From VRUE01 sp963702955 (GTDB lineage: Bacteria > Actinomycetota > Thermoleophilia > Solirubrobacterales > 70-9), in assembly GCA_963702955.1 (NCBI GenBank), contig OY969774.1, forward strand, positions 1,054,001 through 1,118,000: a stretch of 64,000 nucleotides of DNA. The letters are read 5' to 3'. The notes under the pieces are model-generated. The model saw only the letters and a list, made by a program, of their open reading frames with translations, was not told the origin of the DNA and made no database searches. Positions 47,942-57,256 of this stretch are shown here, one piece after another. Within the stretch, counting starts at the first letter, position 1, and each line of letters opens with the position of its first letter. Both the position numbers and the translations under genes were made by a program.

Positions 47942-49363
47942 TCAGCCGCGCACCCGGCGGGCCCGCTCGAGCGCCTCCTCGCGGCTTCCCACCTCGCCCG
48001 CGTACTGCGCCGCCTCGAGCTCGGCGAGCAGTTCGCCCAGTTCGGGCCCGGGCTCGATCCCCAGCTCGGCGGCCAGCTCGTCGCCGCGCAGCAACGGCGT
48101 CGGCGGGCCGTCGCGGCGCCAGTCGAGCGCCGCGGCGAGCATCTCCCGGGCGAGGCTGAGGTGGGCCTCGATCGCCTCCTCGGTCGCGAACGGGCCGCTG
48201 CCCCGGGCCGAGAGCCGGTCGGCGACGGTCAGCAGGGTGACGTCGGCGGCGACCGGTTCGGTCGCCCGCAGGTACTCGTGGACGCGCCGCGGCGGCAGCG
48301 GCGCCTCGTGGACCATGAAGCCGAGCCGCAGGTGGTGCCGGGTCAGCGCCGCCAGGTGGGTCGTCAGCCGGCGACCGGCGCGCAGGCGGCTGCAGATCGC
48401 GGCGACGATCTCCGCCCCGACGCTGTCGTGGCCGATGAAGGTGACGTATCCGTCGCGTTCGCCCCGCGTCGCCGGCTTGCCGATGTCGTGGAAGAGGGCG
48501 CCGAAGCGCAGCGCCGTGCCGCGGCTCATCTCGTCGGCGAGCGGCTCCTCGAGCAGCGCCCTCGCCTCCGCGGCCCGCTCGCCGGCGAAGCGCTCCAGGT
48601 CGCTCTCCACCTCCAGAGTGCGCTCCAACACCGCGAGGGTGTGGCCGTGGACGTCGAGATGGTGGTTGGGACCCTGTTCGACCCCGCGCAGCGTCTCCAC
48701 CTCCGGCAGGACGACCGCGGTCAGGCCGAGCTCGTCGAGCAGGGCGAGGCCGCGCAGCGGGTCGGGCCCGCCGAGCAGGAGGCGCAGCTCGGCGAGCTGC
48801 CGCTCGCCGGCCGGCTCGGCGGCGCGCACCGCTTCGGCGCGGGCGAGCGCGACCGTGTCCGGGTCGACCTCGAGGCCGAGGTCGGCGGCGAGGCGGGCGG
48901 CGCGCAGCAGCCGCAGCGGGTCCGCGGCGAAGCTTCCCTCGCCGACCGCCCGCAGCCGCCGGCGCTCGAGGTCGGCGAGGCCGCCGAAGGGATCGAGCGG
49001 CTCGCCGCCGCCGAGCGGCACCGCGACCGCGCCGAGGGTGAAGTCGCGCGCCGCCAGGTCGGCCTCGATCGTCTCGCCGCGCAGCGCCGTGGCGTCGAGC
49101 TGCCAGGAGCGGTCGGCGGCGACGGCGCGCCAGGTCGCGAACTCGGCCGAGAGCTCGAAGGCGTGCCCGCCGACCGCGTCGGCGACCGCCTTCGCCACGG
49201 CCGCCGGGTCGCCGGCGACGGCCAGGTCGAGGTCGGTCACCTCGCGGCCCAGCGCCGCGTCGCGCACCGCGCCGCCGGCGATCCACGCCTGCGGGCCGTC
49301 CGCCAGGGCCCGCCGCGCCAGGCCGACCGGCGCCGCGGCGGCAAGGCGCTCGGCCAGGCTCAC
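47942..49363 (-). CDS. cca: CCA tRNA nucleotidyltransferase with HD domain
   Basis: 473 residues from GTG 49363, overlapping the alr stop by 4 bases. The class II nucleotidyltransferase head contains WIAGGAVRDAALGREVTDLD with metal-binding Asp residues (~28-48), then the TLGAVAVPL and RLRAVGEGSF regions. A C-terminal HD domain is seen at LFHDIGKPATRGERDGYVTF. It adds or repairs the 3' CCA of tRNAs; the HD part may remove phosphates. Poly(A) polymerase relatives share the head and cannot be ruled out by eye. Transcribed between alr and infA. Confidence 0.9.
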   Translation of the reverse strand: MSLAERLAAAAPVGLARRALADGPQAWIAGGAVRDAALGREVTDLDLAVAGDPAAVAKAVADAVGGHAFELSAEFATWRAVAADRSWQLDATALRGETIEADLAARDFTLGAVAVPLGGGEPLDPFGGLADLERRRLRAVGEGSFAADPLRLLRAARLAADLGLEVDPDTVALARAEAVRAAEPAGERQLAELRLLLGGPDPLRGLALLDELGLTAVVLPEVETLRGVEQGPNHHLDVHGHTLAVLERTLEVESDLERFAGERAAEARALLEEPLADEMSRGTALRFGALFHDIGKPATRGERDGYVTFIGHDSVGAEIVAAICSRLRAGRRLTTHLAALTRHHLRLGFMVHEAPLPPRRVHEYLRATEPVAADVTLLTVADRLSARGSGPFATEEAIEAHLSLAREMLAAALDWRRDGPPTPLLRGDELAAELGIEPGPELGELLAELEAAQYAGEVGSREEALERARRVRG

Positions 49364-50469
49364 CCTGCTTCCCTCGGCACGCGGGCGGAGATCCCGCAGG
49401 TGATCTCGTAGTTGATCGTGCTGAGCCGCGCTGCCAACTCCTCGGCGCGGATCTCCTCCTCGCCCTGCGAGCCGATCAGCACCGCCTCCTCGCCGAGCTC
49501 GACCTCGCTGTCGGGCCCGAGGTCGATCGTCACGTTGTCCATCGAGACGGTCCCGACCAGCGGCCGGCGGCGGCCTCCGACCAGCACCTCGGCGTTGTTG
49601 GAGAGGCCGCGCCGGACGCCGTCGCCGTAGCCGAGCGGCAGCACGCCGACGCGGGTGGCGCACTCGGCCTTCCAGGTCTGCCCGTAGCCGGCGCTGTCGC
49701 CGGGCTCGAAGGGCTTCACGTCGGCGACGTAGGAGCGCAGCGAGAGGGCCGGGCGCAGGCCGCGCTCGGCCGGGTCGCCCTGGAACGGGTCGAGGCCGTA
49801 GACGGCGACGCCGCAGCGCGCCATGTCGAAGTGGGAGCGGCGATCGCGGAAGACGGCGGCGCTGTTGGCGGCGTGGACGAGGATCCGCGGGAACTCGGCG
49901 CGAGCCGTCGCGGCGACCGCCTCGAAGCGGTCGAGCTGCTCGTCGAAGAAGCGCGAGCCCGGTTCGTCGGCGGTGGCGAAGTGGGTCCAGACGCCCGCCG
50001 GCTCGAGGTCGGGGCTCTCGGCGCAGGCCCGCAGCAGCGCCATCACCTCCTCCGGCGCACGGTTGCCGAGCCGCCCCATGCCGCTGTCGTGCTTGACGTG
50101 GACGCGGGCCGGGCGTCCCTGCGCCTGCGCCCGGGCGGCGATCAGGTCGAGGAAGTCCCTCCGCCAGGCGGTGACCTCCGAGCCGGCCGCCAGCGCCGTG
50201 TCGAGCTCCTCCTGAGTGAGCGCGCCCATGGTCAGCAGCGGGACGTGCGCCAGGCGGCGGCCGAGCGGCTCGGCCTCGCTCGCGGTCGCCACCGCCAGCC
50301 TCGTCGCGCCGCCGGCCAGGGCCGCCTCGGCGCAGCGGTCGGCGCCGTGCCCGTAGCCGTCAGCCTTGACCACCGCGCAGAGCTCGGCCCCCTCACCCAG
50401 CTCCGCCTTCAGCCGGGCGCAATTGTCCCGCACGGCGCCGAGGTCGATCCGGGCGACCGCCCGCGCCAT
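49360..50469 (-). CDS. alr: Alanine racemase
   Basis: 369-residue PLP enzyme making D-alanine for peptidoglycan. The PLP lysine is in AVVKADGYGHGA (~residues 33-44), the catalytic tyrosine region is in DSAGYGQTWKAE, and DMARCGVAVYGLDPF and VGTVSMDNVTIDLG are typical. Two bases separate it from the CBS gene upstream and it overlaps cca downstream. It belongs to the usual actinobacterial nnr-alr cell-wall neighbourhood. Confidence 0.95.
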   Translation of the reverse strand: MARAVARIDLGAVRDNCARLKAELGEGAELCAVVKADGYGHGADRCAEAALAGGATRLAVATASEAEPLGRRLAHVPLLTMGALTQEELDTALAAGSEVTAWRRDFLDLIAARAQAQGRPARVHVKHDSGMGRLGNRAPEEVMALLRACAESPDLEPAGVWTHFATADEPGSRFFDEQLDRFEAVAATARAEFPRILVHAANSAAVFRDRRSHFDMARCGVAVYGLDPFQGDPAERGLRPALSLRSYVADVKPFEPGDSAGYGQTWKAECATRVGVLPLGYGDGVRRGLSNNAEVLVGGRRRPLVGTVSMDNVTIDLGPDSEVELGEEAVLIGSQGEEEIRAEELAARLSTINYEITCGISARVPREAG

Positions 50470-50471
50470 CG

Positions 50472-50930
50472 CTACTCGACGAGCGCGGCCAGCGCGTCCG
50501 CCCGGGTGACCAGGCCGACGAGGCGGCCCTCGTCGTCGACCACCGGGAGGTGGTTGTGATGCTTGTCGGCGATCGTCTTGGCCACCGTCTCGGCGTCGTC
50601 GTCGCCGCGGACGACGATCGGGTCCGCGGTCATCAGCTCCGAGACCTTGGTCGCGAAGGCCTTTTCGAGCCGCTTCTCGAATCCCTTCATCGAGCCGACG
50701 AAGACGATGCCGCCCATGATGTTGAGGTAGTGCGGCAGGTGCAGGTCGGATTCCTCCTCGCTGAGGATCAGGTCGGACTCGCTGACGATCCCGACCACAT
50801 GCCGTTCCTCGTCGACCACCGGGATCGCCCCCTTCTCGGTCCTGGCGAGCAGCTCGATCGCGTTGCGGGCGTCGGCGTCGGGCGAGACGGCGGGCACCTC
50901 GGCGTCCATGATCTCGGCGGCGGTCTTCAT
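50472..50930 (-). CDS. CBS-domain pair protein
   Basis: 152 residues: first CBS DADARNAIELLARTEKGAIP with VVGIVSESDLI, second DDDAETVAKTIADKHHNHLP with LVGLVTRADAL. The region between (LNIMGGIVFVGSMKGFEKRL) is the linker typical of IMPDH-like stand-alone CBS pairs. It likely senses adenine nucleotides. It lies between nnr and alr with gaps of 11 and 2 bases, so it is cotranscribed; a direct role in cell-wall or cofactor metabolism is not established. Confidence 0.88.
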   Translation of the reverse strand: MKTAAEIMDAEVPAVSPDADARNAIELLARTEKGAIPVVDEERHVVGIVSESDLILSEEESDLHLPHYLNIMGGIVFVGSMKGFEKRLEKAFATKVSELMTADPIVVRGDDDAETVAKTIADKHHNHLPVVDDEGRLVGLVTRADALAALVE

Positions 50931-50941
50931 CTGCGGCGAGA

Positions 50942-52462
50942 TTATTCGACCTGGCGGCCCGGCGACAGCCCCGCCGGGATCGCCGCGATCACGTCGCCGG
51001 CGATCACCGACTCGGCGGCGCCGATCCGGGTGGCGGCCTCGCGGCCGGCGCGGGCGTGTGCGAGCACCGCCGCGCAGGCCGCGGCGAAGGGCTCCAGGCC
51101 GCGCGCCAGCAGCGCCGCGGTCAGCCCGGAGAGCACGTCGCCGGTGCCGGCGGTGGCGAGGCCCGGCGCCGCCAGCGCGTTGACCGCGACCCGCCCGCCG
51201 TCGACGACGATCGTGTCGTCGCCCTTCAGCACGACCACGGCGCCGCTGGCCGCCGCCGCCTCGCGCGCCGCGGCAAGCCGGTGGGCGGCGATCTCCTCGG
51301 AGGACCGGCCGAGCAGGCGCCCCAACTCGCCGGCGTGCGGGGTGAGGACGGTCGGCGCCTCACGGGCGGCGATCAGCCCCGGCTCCCCGGCGAAGGCGTT
51401 GAGCCCGTCGGCGTCGAGCACCAACGGCGCCGCGATCGCCGGCAGCACCTCGCGCGCCAGTTCGACCGAGCCTGGGTCGCGACCGAGGCCGGGGCCGAGC
51501 ACCCCGGCGGCGGCCCGCTCGAAGGCGCGCAGCAGCGGCTTGGCGGAGGCCGGGGCGAGGCAGCCGTCGCCGCCGGGGCAGCCGACCGACATCACCTCGG
51601 GCTGCCCCCCCTCGAAGATCGACTCGAGGTCGGCCGGGACGGCAACCGTCGCGTAGCCGGCGCCGGCGCGGATCGCCGCCCGCGAGGACATCTGCACCGC
51701 CCCGGTCAGGCCGCGGGAGCCGCCGGCGATCGTCACCTGGCCGGAGCTGAACTTGGTCGAGCGGGCGCCGCGGCGCGGCAGCAGCTCGAGCACAGCGGCG
51801 TCGATCGTGCCGGCGGCGGCCGTTTCCGGCGCCCCGTCCGGGATCCCGATCGGCACCACCCGCAGCTCGCCGGTATGCCACTTGCCGGGGGCGACGCGAT
51901 GGCCCAGCTTGGCCGCATGGAAGCTGACCGTGAAGTCGGCCGCGACCGCGGCACCCGCGACCTCGCCGCTGGAGGCGTCGACCCCGGAGGCGATGTCGCA
52001 GGCGACGACCGGCGCCCCGCACCCGCCGATCGCCTCGATCGCCGCCCGCGCCGGCTCCCGCGCCTCGCCGGAGAAGCCGGTGCCGAAGATCGCGTCGACG
52101 ACCGCGCCCGAGTCCGCCAGCCGCGGCCCGAGGTCGCCGCTCACGTGCTCGGCTTCGACACGTTCCAGATTGGCGGCCGCGTCCCCGCTCAGCTCCTCCG
52201 CCGGCCACAGCAGCAGCACCTCGACCTCGAACCCCATCCGATCGAGCTGCCGCGCGGCGACCAGCCCGTCGCCGGCGTTGTTGCCCTTGCCGCAGACGAC
52301 CCGCACCGGCCCGTCGAGCGCAAGCTCGGCCACGACCTCGGCCACCGCAGCGCCCGCGCTCTCCATCAACTCCAGCGAGGGAACCCCGACCTCCTCGATC
52401 GCCCAGCGGTCGACGGCGCGCATTCCCTCGGCGTCGTAAAGCGAGTTGAGCCAGGACTCCAC
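50942..52462 (-). CDS. nnr: Bifunctional NAD(P)H-hydrate epimerase / ADP-dependent dehydratase
   Basis: 506 residues from GTG 52462. The N-terminal YjeF domain has GKGNNAGDGLVAARQLDRMG (epimerase, ~60-80). The C-terminal ribokinase-like dehydratase has VTIAGGSRGLTGAVQMSSRA and AAPGLATAGTGDVLSGLTAA with the catalytic Asp in GTGD. It repairs hydrated NAD(P)H. Fusion of both activities in one chain is normal for bacteria. It heads the nnr-CBS-alr-cca-infA run and is divergent from the Fic gene. Confidence 0.94.
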   Translation of the reverse strand: MESWLNSLYDAEGMRAVDRWAIEEVGVPSLELMESAGAAVAEVVAELALDGPVRVVCGKGNNAGDGLVAARQLDRMGFEVEVLLLWPAEELSGDAAANLERVEAEHVSGDLGPRLADSGAVVDAIFGTGFSGEAREPARAAIEAIGGCGAPVVACDIASGVDASSGEVAGAAVAADFTVSFHAAKLGHRVAPGKWHTGELRVVPIGIPDGAPETAAAGTIDAAVLELLPRRGARSTKFSSGQVTIAGGSRGLTGAVQMSSRAAIRAGAGYATVAVPADLESIFEGGQPEVMSVGCPGGDGCLAPASAKPLLRAFERAAAGVLGPGLGRDPGSVELAREVLPAIAAPLVLDADGLNAFAGEPGLIAAREAPTVLTPHAGELGRLLGRSSEEIAAHRLAAAREAAAASGAVVVLKGDDTIVVDGGRVAVNALAAPGLATAGTGDVLSGLTAALLARGLEPFAAACAAVLAHARAGREAATRIGAAESVIAGDVIAAIPAGLSPGRQVE

Positions 52463-52487
52463 GCTGTTCAGCCTAACCCGCTCTCAC

Positions 52488-52523
52488 GGCTAACTCGGAA
52501 TATCTGGCTGGCTAACTCGGAAT
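52488..52523. repeat. 14-bp direct repeat upstream of fic
   Basis: GGCTAACTCGGAAT occurs at 52488-52501 and 52510-52523, spaced 22 bases start to start, in the nnr/fic intergenic region. It may mark an insertion boundary or a second regulator site. Confidence 0.4.
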
Positions 52524-52525
52524 TC

Positions 52526-52541
52526 GCCTGCAAACAGGCGT
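52526..52541. promoter_or_regulatory. Small perfect hairpin upstream of fic
   Basis: CGCCTG-CAAA-CAGGCG, a 6-bp stem with a 4-base loop between the direct repeats and the twin palindromes. Could be a terminator-like or protein-binding element. Confidence 0.35.
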
Positions 52542-52550
52542 AATGGCTTA

Positions 52551-52606
52551 ATGATATTTTCAAAACATCATAGAGAGGAAGATCTATGATATTTTCAAAA
52601 CATCAT
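52551..52606. promoter_or_regulatory. Twin palindromic operators at the fic start
   Basis: Two identical 21-bp near-palindromes (half-site ATGATATTTT, centre C, then AAAACATCAT) lie at 52551-52571 and 52586-52606, 35 bases apart. The second overlaps the fic ATG at 52605. They are AT-rich in a GC-rich setting. Placement strongly suggests repression by a dimeric DNA-binding protein, perhaps the Fic protein itself, which has a C-terminal winged helix. Confidence 0.65.
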
Positions 52607-53777
52607 GATCTTTCAAGCCCCCGAGTTGCGCGAGGACGAGCGCGAAGTGCTCGATCTGCTCTCCGAGCAGCGTGAGGAGCTGCGCGATCGCGTCGCCGAG
52701 CCACGGCGCTGGGCCGGCACCCTACGGCGGATGGCGTTCGCACGCGCTGTCCAGGGATCGAACAACATCGAGGGATACAACGCTTCGCTTGACGACGTTG
52801 TGGCCGCGGTCGATGGAGAGCCGACCCTGGACGCAAGCGAGGAGACCCAGCATGCGCTTGCCGGCTATCGGGATGCGATGACCTACGTGCTGCAAATCGC
52901 CCGCGATGAATCTTCAAAGATCGACGAAGGGCTGCTCAAGAGCCTGCATTTCATGATGCTCAAGTACGACTTGGGGAAAAACCCGGGGCAATGGCGCCCG
53001 GGCGATATCTACGTGCGCAAAGAAGAAACGGGTGAGATCGTCTACGAAGGTCCGCCGAGCAACGAAATCGGGGGGTTGATCGCCGAAACGCTGCTCGACC
53101 TGAGCGACAACGAGAGTCCGGTCTTGGTAAAGGCTGCGATGGCACACTTGAATCTGGTTCTGATCCATCCGTTCAGCGATGGCAACGGGCGAATGGGCCG
53201 CTGCCTGCAGACGCTGGTGCTGGCGCGAGATCGCGTGCTGGCGCCGATCTTCTCGAGCATCGAGGAGTTCCTGGGCCGTAACACCGAGGCCTACTACGAT
53301 GTGTTGGCGGAGGTTGGCGCCGGTTCCTGGAACCCCGAGCGGGACACCAGGCCTTGGATTCGCTTTTGCATGCGTGCCCACTACATGCAGATCCGCACGA
53401 TGCTGCGCCGACGCCAGGAGATCGAGGAACTCTGGAACGACTGCTTCGCGCTCGCACGAAGCAACAGCCTTCCCGAACGCTGCGCGTCGGCGTTGATGGA
53501 CGCCGCCTACGGACTGCGGATTCGCAGAGGGAGCTACCAGACGTCAGTCAAAGCGGTGACGGGCGAGGAGATCAGCGAGCAAACCGCTTCGCGCGACCTG
53601 CGGGCAATGGTCGATCGCAATCTCCTGGAGCCACTTGGAGAGCGACGTACCCGCTACTACCTGGCGGGGGCGCAACCGACTGCGCTGCGGAAGAAGATCA
53701 CGGAAGGCCGCCCCCCTTCCTCGGCCGACGATCCATTCGAAGCGGTGCGAGACCGTCGTCAGCTCAGCCTTACTTGA
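52605..53777 (+). CDS. Fic-domain adenylyltransferase with C-terminal winged helix
   Basis: 390 residues from ATG 52605. Fic motif HPFSDGNGRMGR with catalytic His188; the N-terminal inhibitory helix motif SNNIEG (52-57) would keep it auto-inhibited (class II Fic). The C-terminal ~100 residues contain a winged-helix region, EISEQTASRDLRAMVDRNLL followed by RRTRYYLAG. Fic enzymes usually transfer AMP to Tyr/Thr/Ser of target proteins. The twin operators at its start suggest autoregulation. It is the only plus-strand gene in a long conserved minus-strand block, so it was probably inserted there. Target unknown. Confidence 0.93.
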   Translation: MIFQAPELREDEREVLDLLSEQREELRDRVAEPRRWAGTLRRMAFARAVQGSNNIEGYNASLDDVVAAVDGEPTLDASEETQHALAGYRDAMTYVLQIARDESSKIDEGLLKSLHFMMLKYDLGKNPGQWRPGDIYVRKEETGEIVYEGPPSNEIGGLIAETLLDLSDNESPVLVKAAMAHLNLVLIHPFSDGNGRMGRCLQTLVLARDRVLAPIFSSIEEFLGRNTEAYYDVLAEVGAGSWNPERDTRPWIRFCMRAHYMQIRTMLRRRQEIEELWNDCFALARSNSLPERCASALMDAAYGLRIRRGSYQTSVKAVTGEEISEQTASRDLRAMVDRNLLEPLGERRTRYYLAGAQPTALRKKITEGRPPSSADDPFEAVRDRRQLSLT

Positions 53778-55323
53778 GGCCGACGATCAGCTTCGCGGTC
53801 GCCAGTTCGTCTTCGCGCCCGGTGCCGATCGCGAGGAAGGCGATCTTGCGCAGGTACTTCTTCGCTTCCTGGAAGCCCTTTTCGGAGTTCGGCACGAGCG
53901 CGTCGGCGAGCTTCAGCGCCGCGGTCCCTTCGACGAAGCCGCTGATCGGCGCGTCGCCGAGCGCGGAGACCGCTTCCTTGTAGGCGGGGTTGTCGGACAG
54001 CATCTTGCCGGAGTTCGGTTTGAGCGCGAGCAGCGTCTGCGACGTCCCGTAGCCGATCGCCACGCGCCCTTCTTCGGCCGCGACGACGAGCGGCTTCGAG
54101 CCCAGTTCGGCGCTGTGGATGGAGAAGCCGCTCGCCTTGCCGCCGAGCACGCTGACCCCGCCGACGTGGAAGGCGCGCACGAGCGTCGCCGCCCGTTCGA
54201 CCGCTTCGCTCGCCTGCGAGCCCTTGGCGGTCAGCACCAAGGCGCCGCCGAGGCTGCGTTCGCTGTTGCCGGTGGCGAAGACGGCGGCGTCTTCGAGCGA
54301 GCCGAGGAGCCCTTCGAGGTCGATGCCGAGTTCCTTGACGCCCTTCTTCAGCTGGTGCGGCGGGATCGTGCCCGGTATGCCTTCGGCGTCGAGGCTGTCG
54401 AGCGCTTCCTGCAGCTGTTCCCCGAAGCCGGTGACGGCGAAGGCGGCGAACGAGCTTTCCGGCAGCGAGCCGAGCAGCTCCGAAGCGTCGCCGCTGGGGG
54501 GCTTCTCGCCGGCGAGGTCGCTGCTGAGGTCGACCTCGACCTGGTCGGAGCCGGGGATGACACTGGCGACCGCAGTCGCTTCGCTGGGGTCGATGCCGGC
54601 GTTGTCGAGGAGCCGGCGTGCGGTCGGGTCGATTTCCCCGCCGGATTCTTCGATCAGGCCGCCGACGTCTACGTATGCGTCGGCGAGGCTGCCGTCGGAG
54701 GCGGCCGAGATCGCGCTGGAGAAGCGATCTTCGCCGGCCAACGATTCGCCGTTCGAGGCGTCGACCATTTCCTTGAACACGGCTTCGTCGTCGCCGACCG
54801 CGAGGAAGTCGCCGATCGCGCCGATCGCGTTGCCTTCCTTGCCGCCGACCTCGAATTCGACCCCTTCGTAGGAGCCGTGCTTGTAGGGGACGTCGCTCGC
54901 CTTGACCTGGGTGTCGATGAATTCCTGCGTCGCGCCGGTGTCGGTCGACTCGACGATCACGCCGGGGCTGGAGAGGTTGCCGCCTTCGACCTGCTCGAAG
55001 AAGACGCCGGCCCGTTCGCCCAGCCACGGTTCGATTTCCTTCGCGTAGTCGAACGGTTCGCCGTCTTCCTGCGCCGAGCTTTCGAGCTGTTCGACGACGT
55101 ATTCGCCGAGGTTGTCGATGCCGGCGATCTGCTTGGCGATCGCGTCGGCGTTCGACTTCAGCTCGCCGCCGGGACGAATCGCGCCTTCGATGAAGACGGG
55201 CGATTTCGGCGGCGCCAGTTCTGCCAGGTCGCCGCCCGACGAGGAGGAGCCGCCGCAGCCGGCGACGGCGGCGGTCATGCCAAAGGCGACAAGCGCGAGG
55301 ACGGGGACGAGGCGGAACTTCAT
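53770..55323 (-). CDS. DUF3352-like lipoprotein
   Basis: 517 residues. Signal peptide with lipobox VAGCGG (Cys ~23), then a Ser/Gly linker. The mature part has LAPPKSPVFIEGAIRPGGEL, VVEQLESSAQEDGEPFDYAK, WLGERAGVFFE and FLAVGDDEAVFKEMVDASNG, the pattern of DUF3352 proteins common in actinobacteria and cyanobacteria. Anchored outside the membrane; function unknown. It ends 8 bases inside the convergent Fic gene and begins 44 bases after glmS, so it may be cotranscribed with the rplM-glmS run. Confidence 0.8.
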   Translation of the reverse strand: MKFRLVPVLALVAFGMTAAVAGCGGSSSSGGDLAELAPPKSPVFIEGAIRPGGELKSNADAIAKQIAGIDNLGEYVVEQLESSAQEDGEPFDYAKEIEPWLGERAGVFFEQVEGGNLSSPGVIVESTDTGATQEFIDTQVKASDVPYKHGSYEGVEFEVGGKEGNAIGAIGDFLAVGDDEAVFKEMVDASNGESLAGEDRFSSAISAASDGSLADAYVDVGGLIEESGGEIDPTARRLLDNAGIDPSEATAVASVIPGSDQVEVDLSSDLAGEKPPSGDASELLGSLPESSFAAFAVTGFGEQLQEALDSLDAEGIPGTIPPHQLKKGVKELGIDLEGLLGSLEDAAVFATGNSERSLGGALVLTAKGSQASEAVERAATLVRAFHVGGVSVLGGKASGFSIHSAELGSKPLVVAAEEGRVAIGYGTSQTLLALKPNSGKMLSDNPAYKEAVSALGDAPISGFVEGTAALKLADALVPNSEKGFQEAKKYLRKIAFLAIGTGREDELATAKLIVGLK

Positions 55324-55367
55324 GCGGGCGGCATCCTAACCGCTCTGCTCCCCGGTCGGACCAGGTC

Positions 55368-57224
55368 CTACTCGACGGTGACGGTCTTGGCCAGGTTGCG
55401 GGGCTGGTCGACGTTGAGGCCGCGGGCGCGGGCGATGTCGTAAGCCAGCAGCTGCAGCGGCAGGATCGCCAGGATCGGCTGCAGGATCCAGTCGCTGCGG
55501 GGCACCTCGATCACGTCGTCGACGACGTCGCCGACCCGGCCGCAGCCCTCGGTGGCGATCGCGATCGTCGCCGCGCCGCGCGCCCGCACCTCTTCGATGT
55601 TGGAGAGCACCTTGTCGAGGACGGGGCTCTCGGTCGCAACCGAGACGACCGGCGTCGACTCGTCGAGCAGGGCGATCGGGCCGTGCTTCATCTCCCCCGC
55701 CGCATAGGCGTCGGTGGGGATGTAGGAGATCTCCTTCAGCTTCAACGCCCCCTCGAGGCAGACCGGCAGGCCGATGTGGCGCCCCAGGTAGAGGAAGAAC
55801 TGACGGTCCGAGTAGGCGGCCGAGATCTCGCGCACGGGGGCCTCGCCGGCGGCAATCGTCCGCTCGACCTTCGACGGGAGCGACTTCATCTCGGCGATCA
55901 GCTCGACCAGCCGCTGCGGCTCCAGCGTCCCCCGCAGCTCGGCGAGCCGCAGGCCGATCAGGTACATCGTCGCCACCTGGGCGACGAAGGTCTTGGTCGC
56001 GGCGACGCTGATCTCCATGCCGCTGCGGGTGTAGAGGACGGCGTCGGCGTCGCGGGTCGCCTGGCTGCCCATGATGTTGGTGACCGCCAGCACCTTGGCG
56101 CCGCGCTCGCGGGCGAGGCGCATCGCCGCCAGCGTGTCGGCGGTCTCGCCCGACTGGGTGATGCCGATCACCAGGTCCCCCTCGCCGACCACCGGGTTGC
56201 GATAGCGGTACTCGGAGGCGATGTCCATTTCGACCGGCACCCGCGCCCACTCTTCGATCGCGTAGCGGCCGACCAGGCCGGCGTGGTAGGAGGTGCCGCA
56301 GGCGACGATGACGATCCGCTTCAGGTCGCGCAGGTAGGAGTCGTCGAGCTCGACCTCCGAGAGGTTGACGCTGCGGTCGCCGGGGAGCCGGTCGGCGATC
56401 GTTTCGGCGACGGCGTCGGCCTGTTCGTGGATCTCCTTCAGCATGAAGGTCTCATAGCCCCCCTTCTCGGCGGCGGCCTCGTCCCAGTCGATCTCTTCGG
56501 CCTCGCGCTCGACCGGGTTGCCCTCGGCGTCGGCGATCGTCACCCCGGAGCGGTCGATCGTGACGATCTCGTCGTTCTCGATCGCGACCGCGCGGCGGGT
56601 CTCGGCGAGGAAGGCCGGGATCGCCGAGGCGAGGAAGGTCTCGCCCTCGCCGACTCCCGCCACCAACGGGCACTCCCTGCGGGCGCCGACCAGAAGGTCG
56701 GGCTGGTCGGCGTGCATGGCGACAAAGGCGTAGTGGCCGCGCAGCTCGGCGAAGGCGGCGCGGACCGCGGCGGCGAGGTCGCCGTCGTAGTGGCCGGCGA
56801 TCAGGTGGGCGACCACCTCGGCGTCCGTTTCGGAGCTGAACTCCTGGCCTTCGGCCTCGAGCTGTTCGCGCAACCTGGCGTGGTTCTCGACGATCCCGTT
56901 GAGGACGATGTGGACGCGGTCGGTGGCGTCGCTGTGGGGGTGGGCATTGGCCTCGGTGACCCGGCCGTGGGTCGCCCAGCGGGTGTGCGCGACCCCGGTC
57001 GTCGCCGGGGACGCCGCGACGGCGACCCCGCCGGCCCCCTGGCGCTCGTCCATCGCGGCGCGCAGGTTGGCGAGGTTGCCGACCGCGCGCACGCTGTCGA
57101 CCTCGCCGTCCTCGATCACCGAGACCCCGGCCGAGTCATAGCCGCGGTACTCGAGCTTCTCGAGGCCGGCGACGAGGATGTCGCTGCAGGGGCGGGGCCC
57201 GACGTATCCGACGATTCCGCACAT
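55368..57224 (-). CDS. glmS: Glutamine-fructose-6-phosphate aminotransferase
   Basis: 618 residues. The N-terminal MCGIVGYVG gives the catalytic cysteine of the glutaminase domain, with THGRVTEANAHPHSD typical. Two SIS sugar-isomerase domains follow (IVACGTSYHAGLVGRYAIEE, GITQSGETADTLAAM) and the C-terminal LAKTVTVE is the family ending. Makes glucosamine-6-phosphate for peptidoglycan. It lies 32 bases after glmM, which carries out the next step of the same pathway. No ribozyme leader is seen. Confidence 0.97.
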   Translation of the reverse strand: MCGIVGYVGPRPCSDILVAGLEKLEYRGYDSAGVSVIEDGEVDSVRAVGNLANLRAAMDERQGAGGVAVAASPATTGVAHTRWATHGRVTEANAHPHSDATDRVHIVLNGIVENHARLREQLEAEGQEFSSETDAEVVAHLIAGHYDGDLAAAVRAAFAELRGHYAFVAMHADQPDLLVGARRECPLVAGVGEGETFLASAIPAFLAETRRAVAIENDEIVTIDRSGVTIADAEGNPVEREAEEIDWDEAAAEKGGYETFMLKEIHEQADAVAETIADRLPGDRSVNLSEVELDDSYLRDLKRIVIVACGTSYHAGLVGRYAIEEWARVPVEMDIASEYRYRNPVVGEGDLVIGITQSGETADTLAAMRLARERGAKVLAVTNIMGSQATRDADAVLYTRSGMEISVAATKTFVAQVATMYLIGLRLAELRGTLEPQRLVELIAEMKSLPSKVERTIAAGEAPVREISAAYSDRQFFLYLGRHIGLPVCLEGALKLKEISYIPTDAYAAGEMKHGPIALLDESTPVVSVATESPVLDKVLSNIEEVRARGAATIAIATEGCGRVGDVVDDVIEVPRSDWILQPILAILPLQLLAYDIARARGLNVDQPRNLAKTVTVE

Positions 57225-57256
57225 AAGAGGCCGCTAAGGGTAGACGGCGGGGGCCG

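Noticed and set aside
55324..55367. A glmS ribozyme or other leader RNA near glmS
   Set aside because: The space between glmM and glmS is 32 bases, and the space after glmS is 44 bases; both are too short and show no conserved ribozyme blocks.
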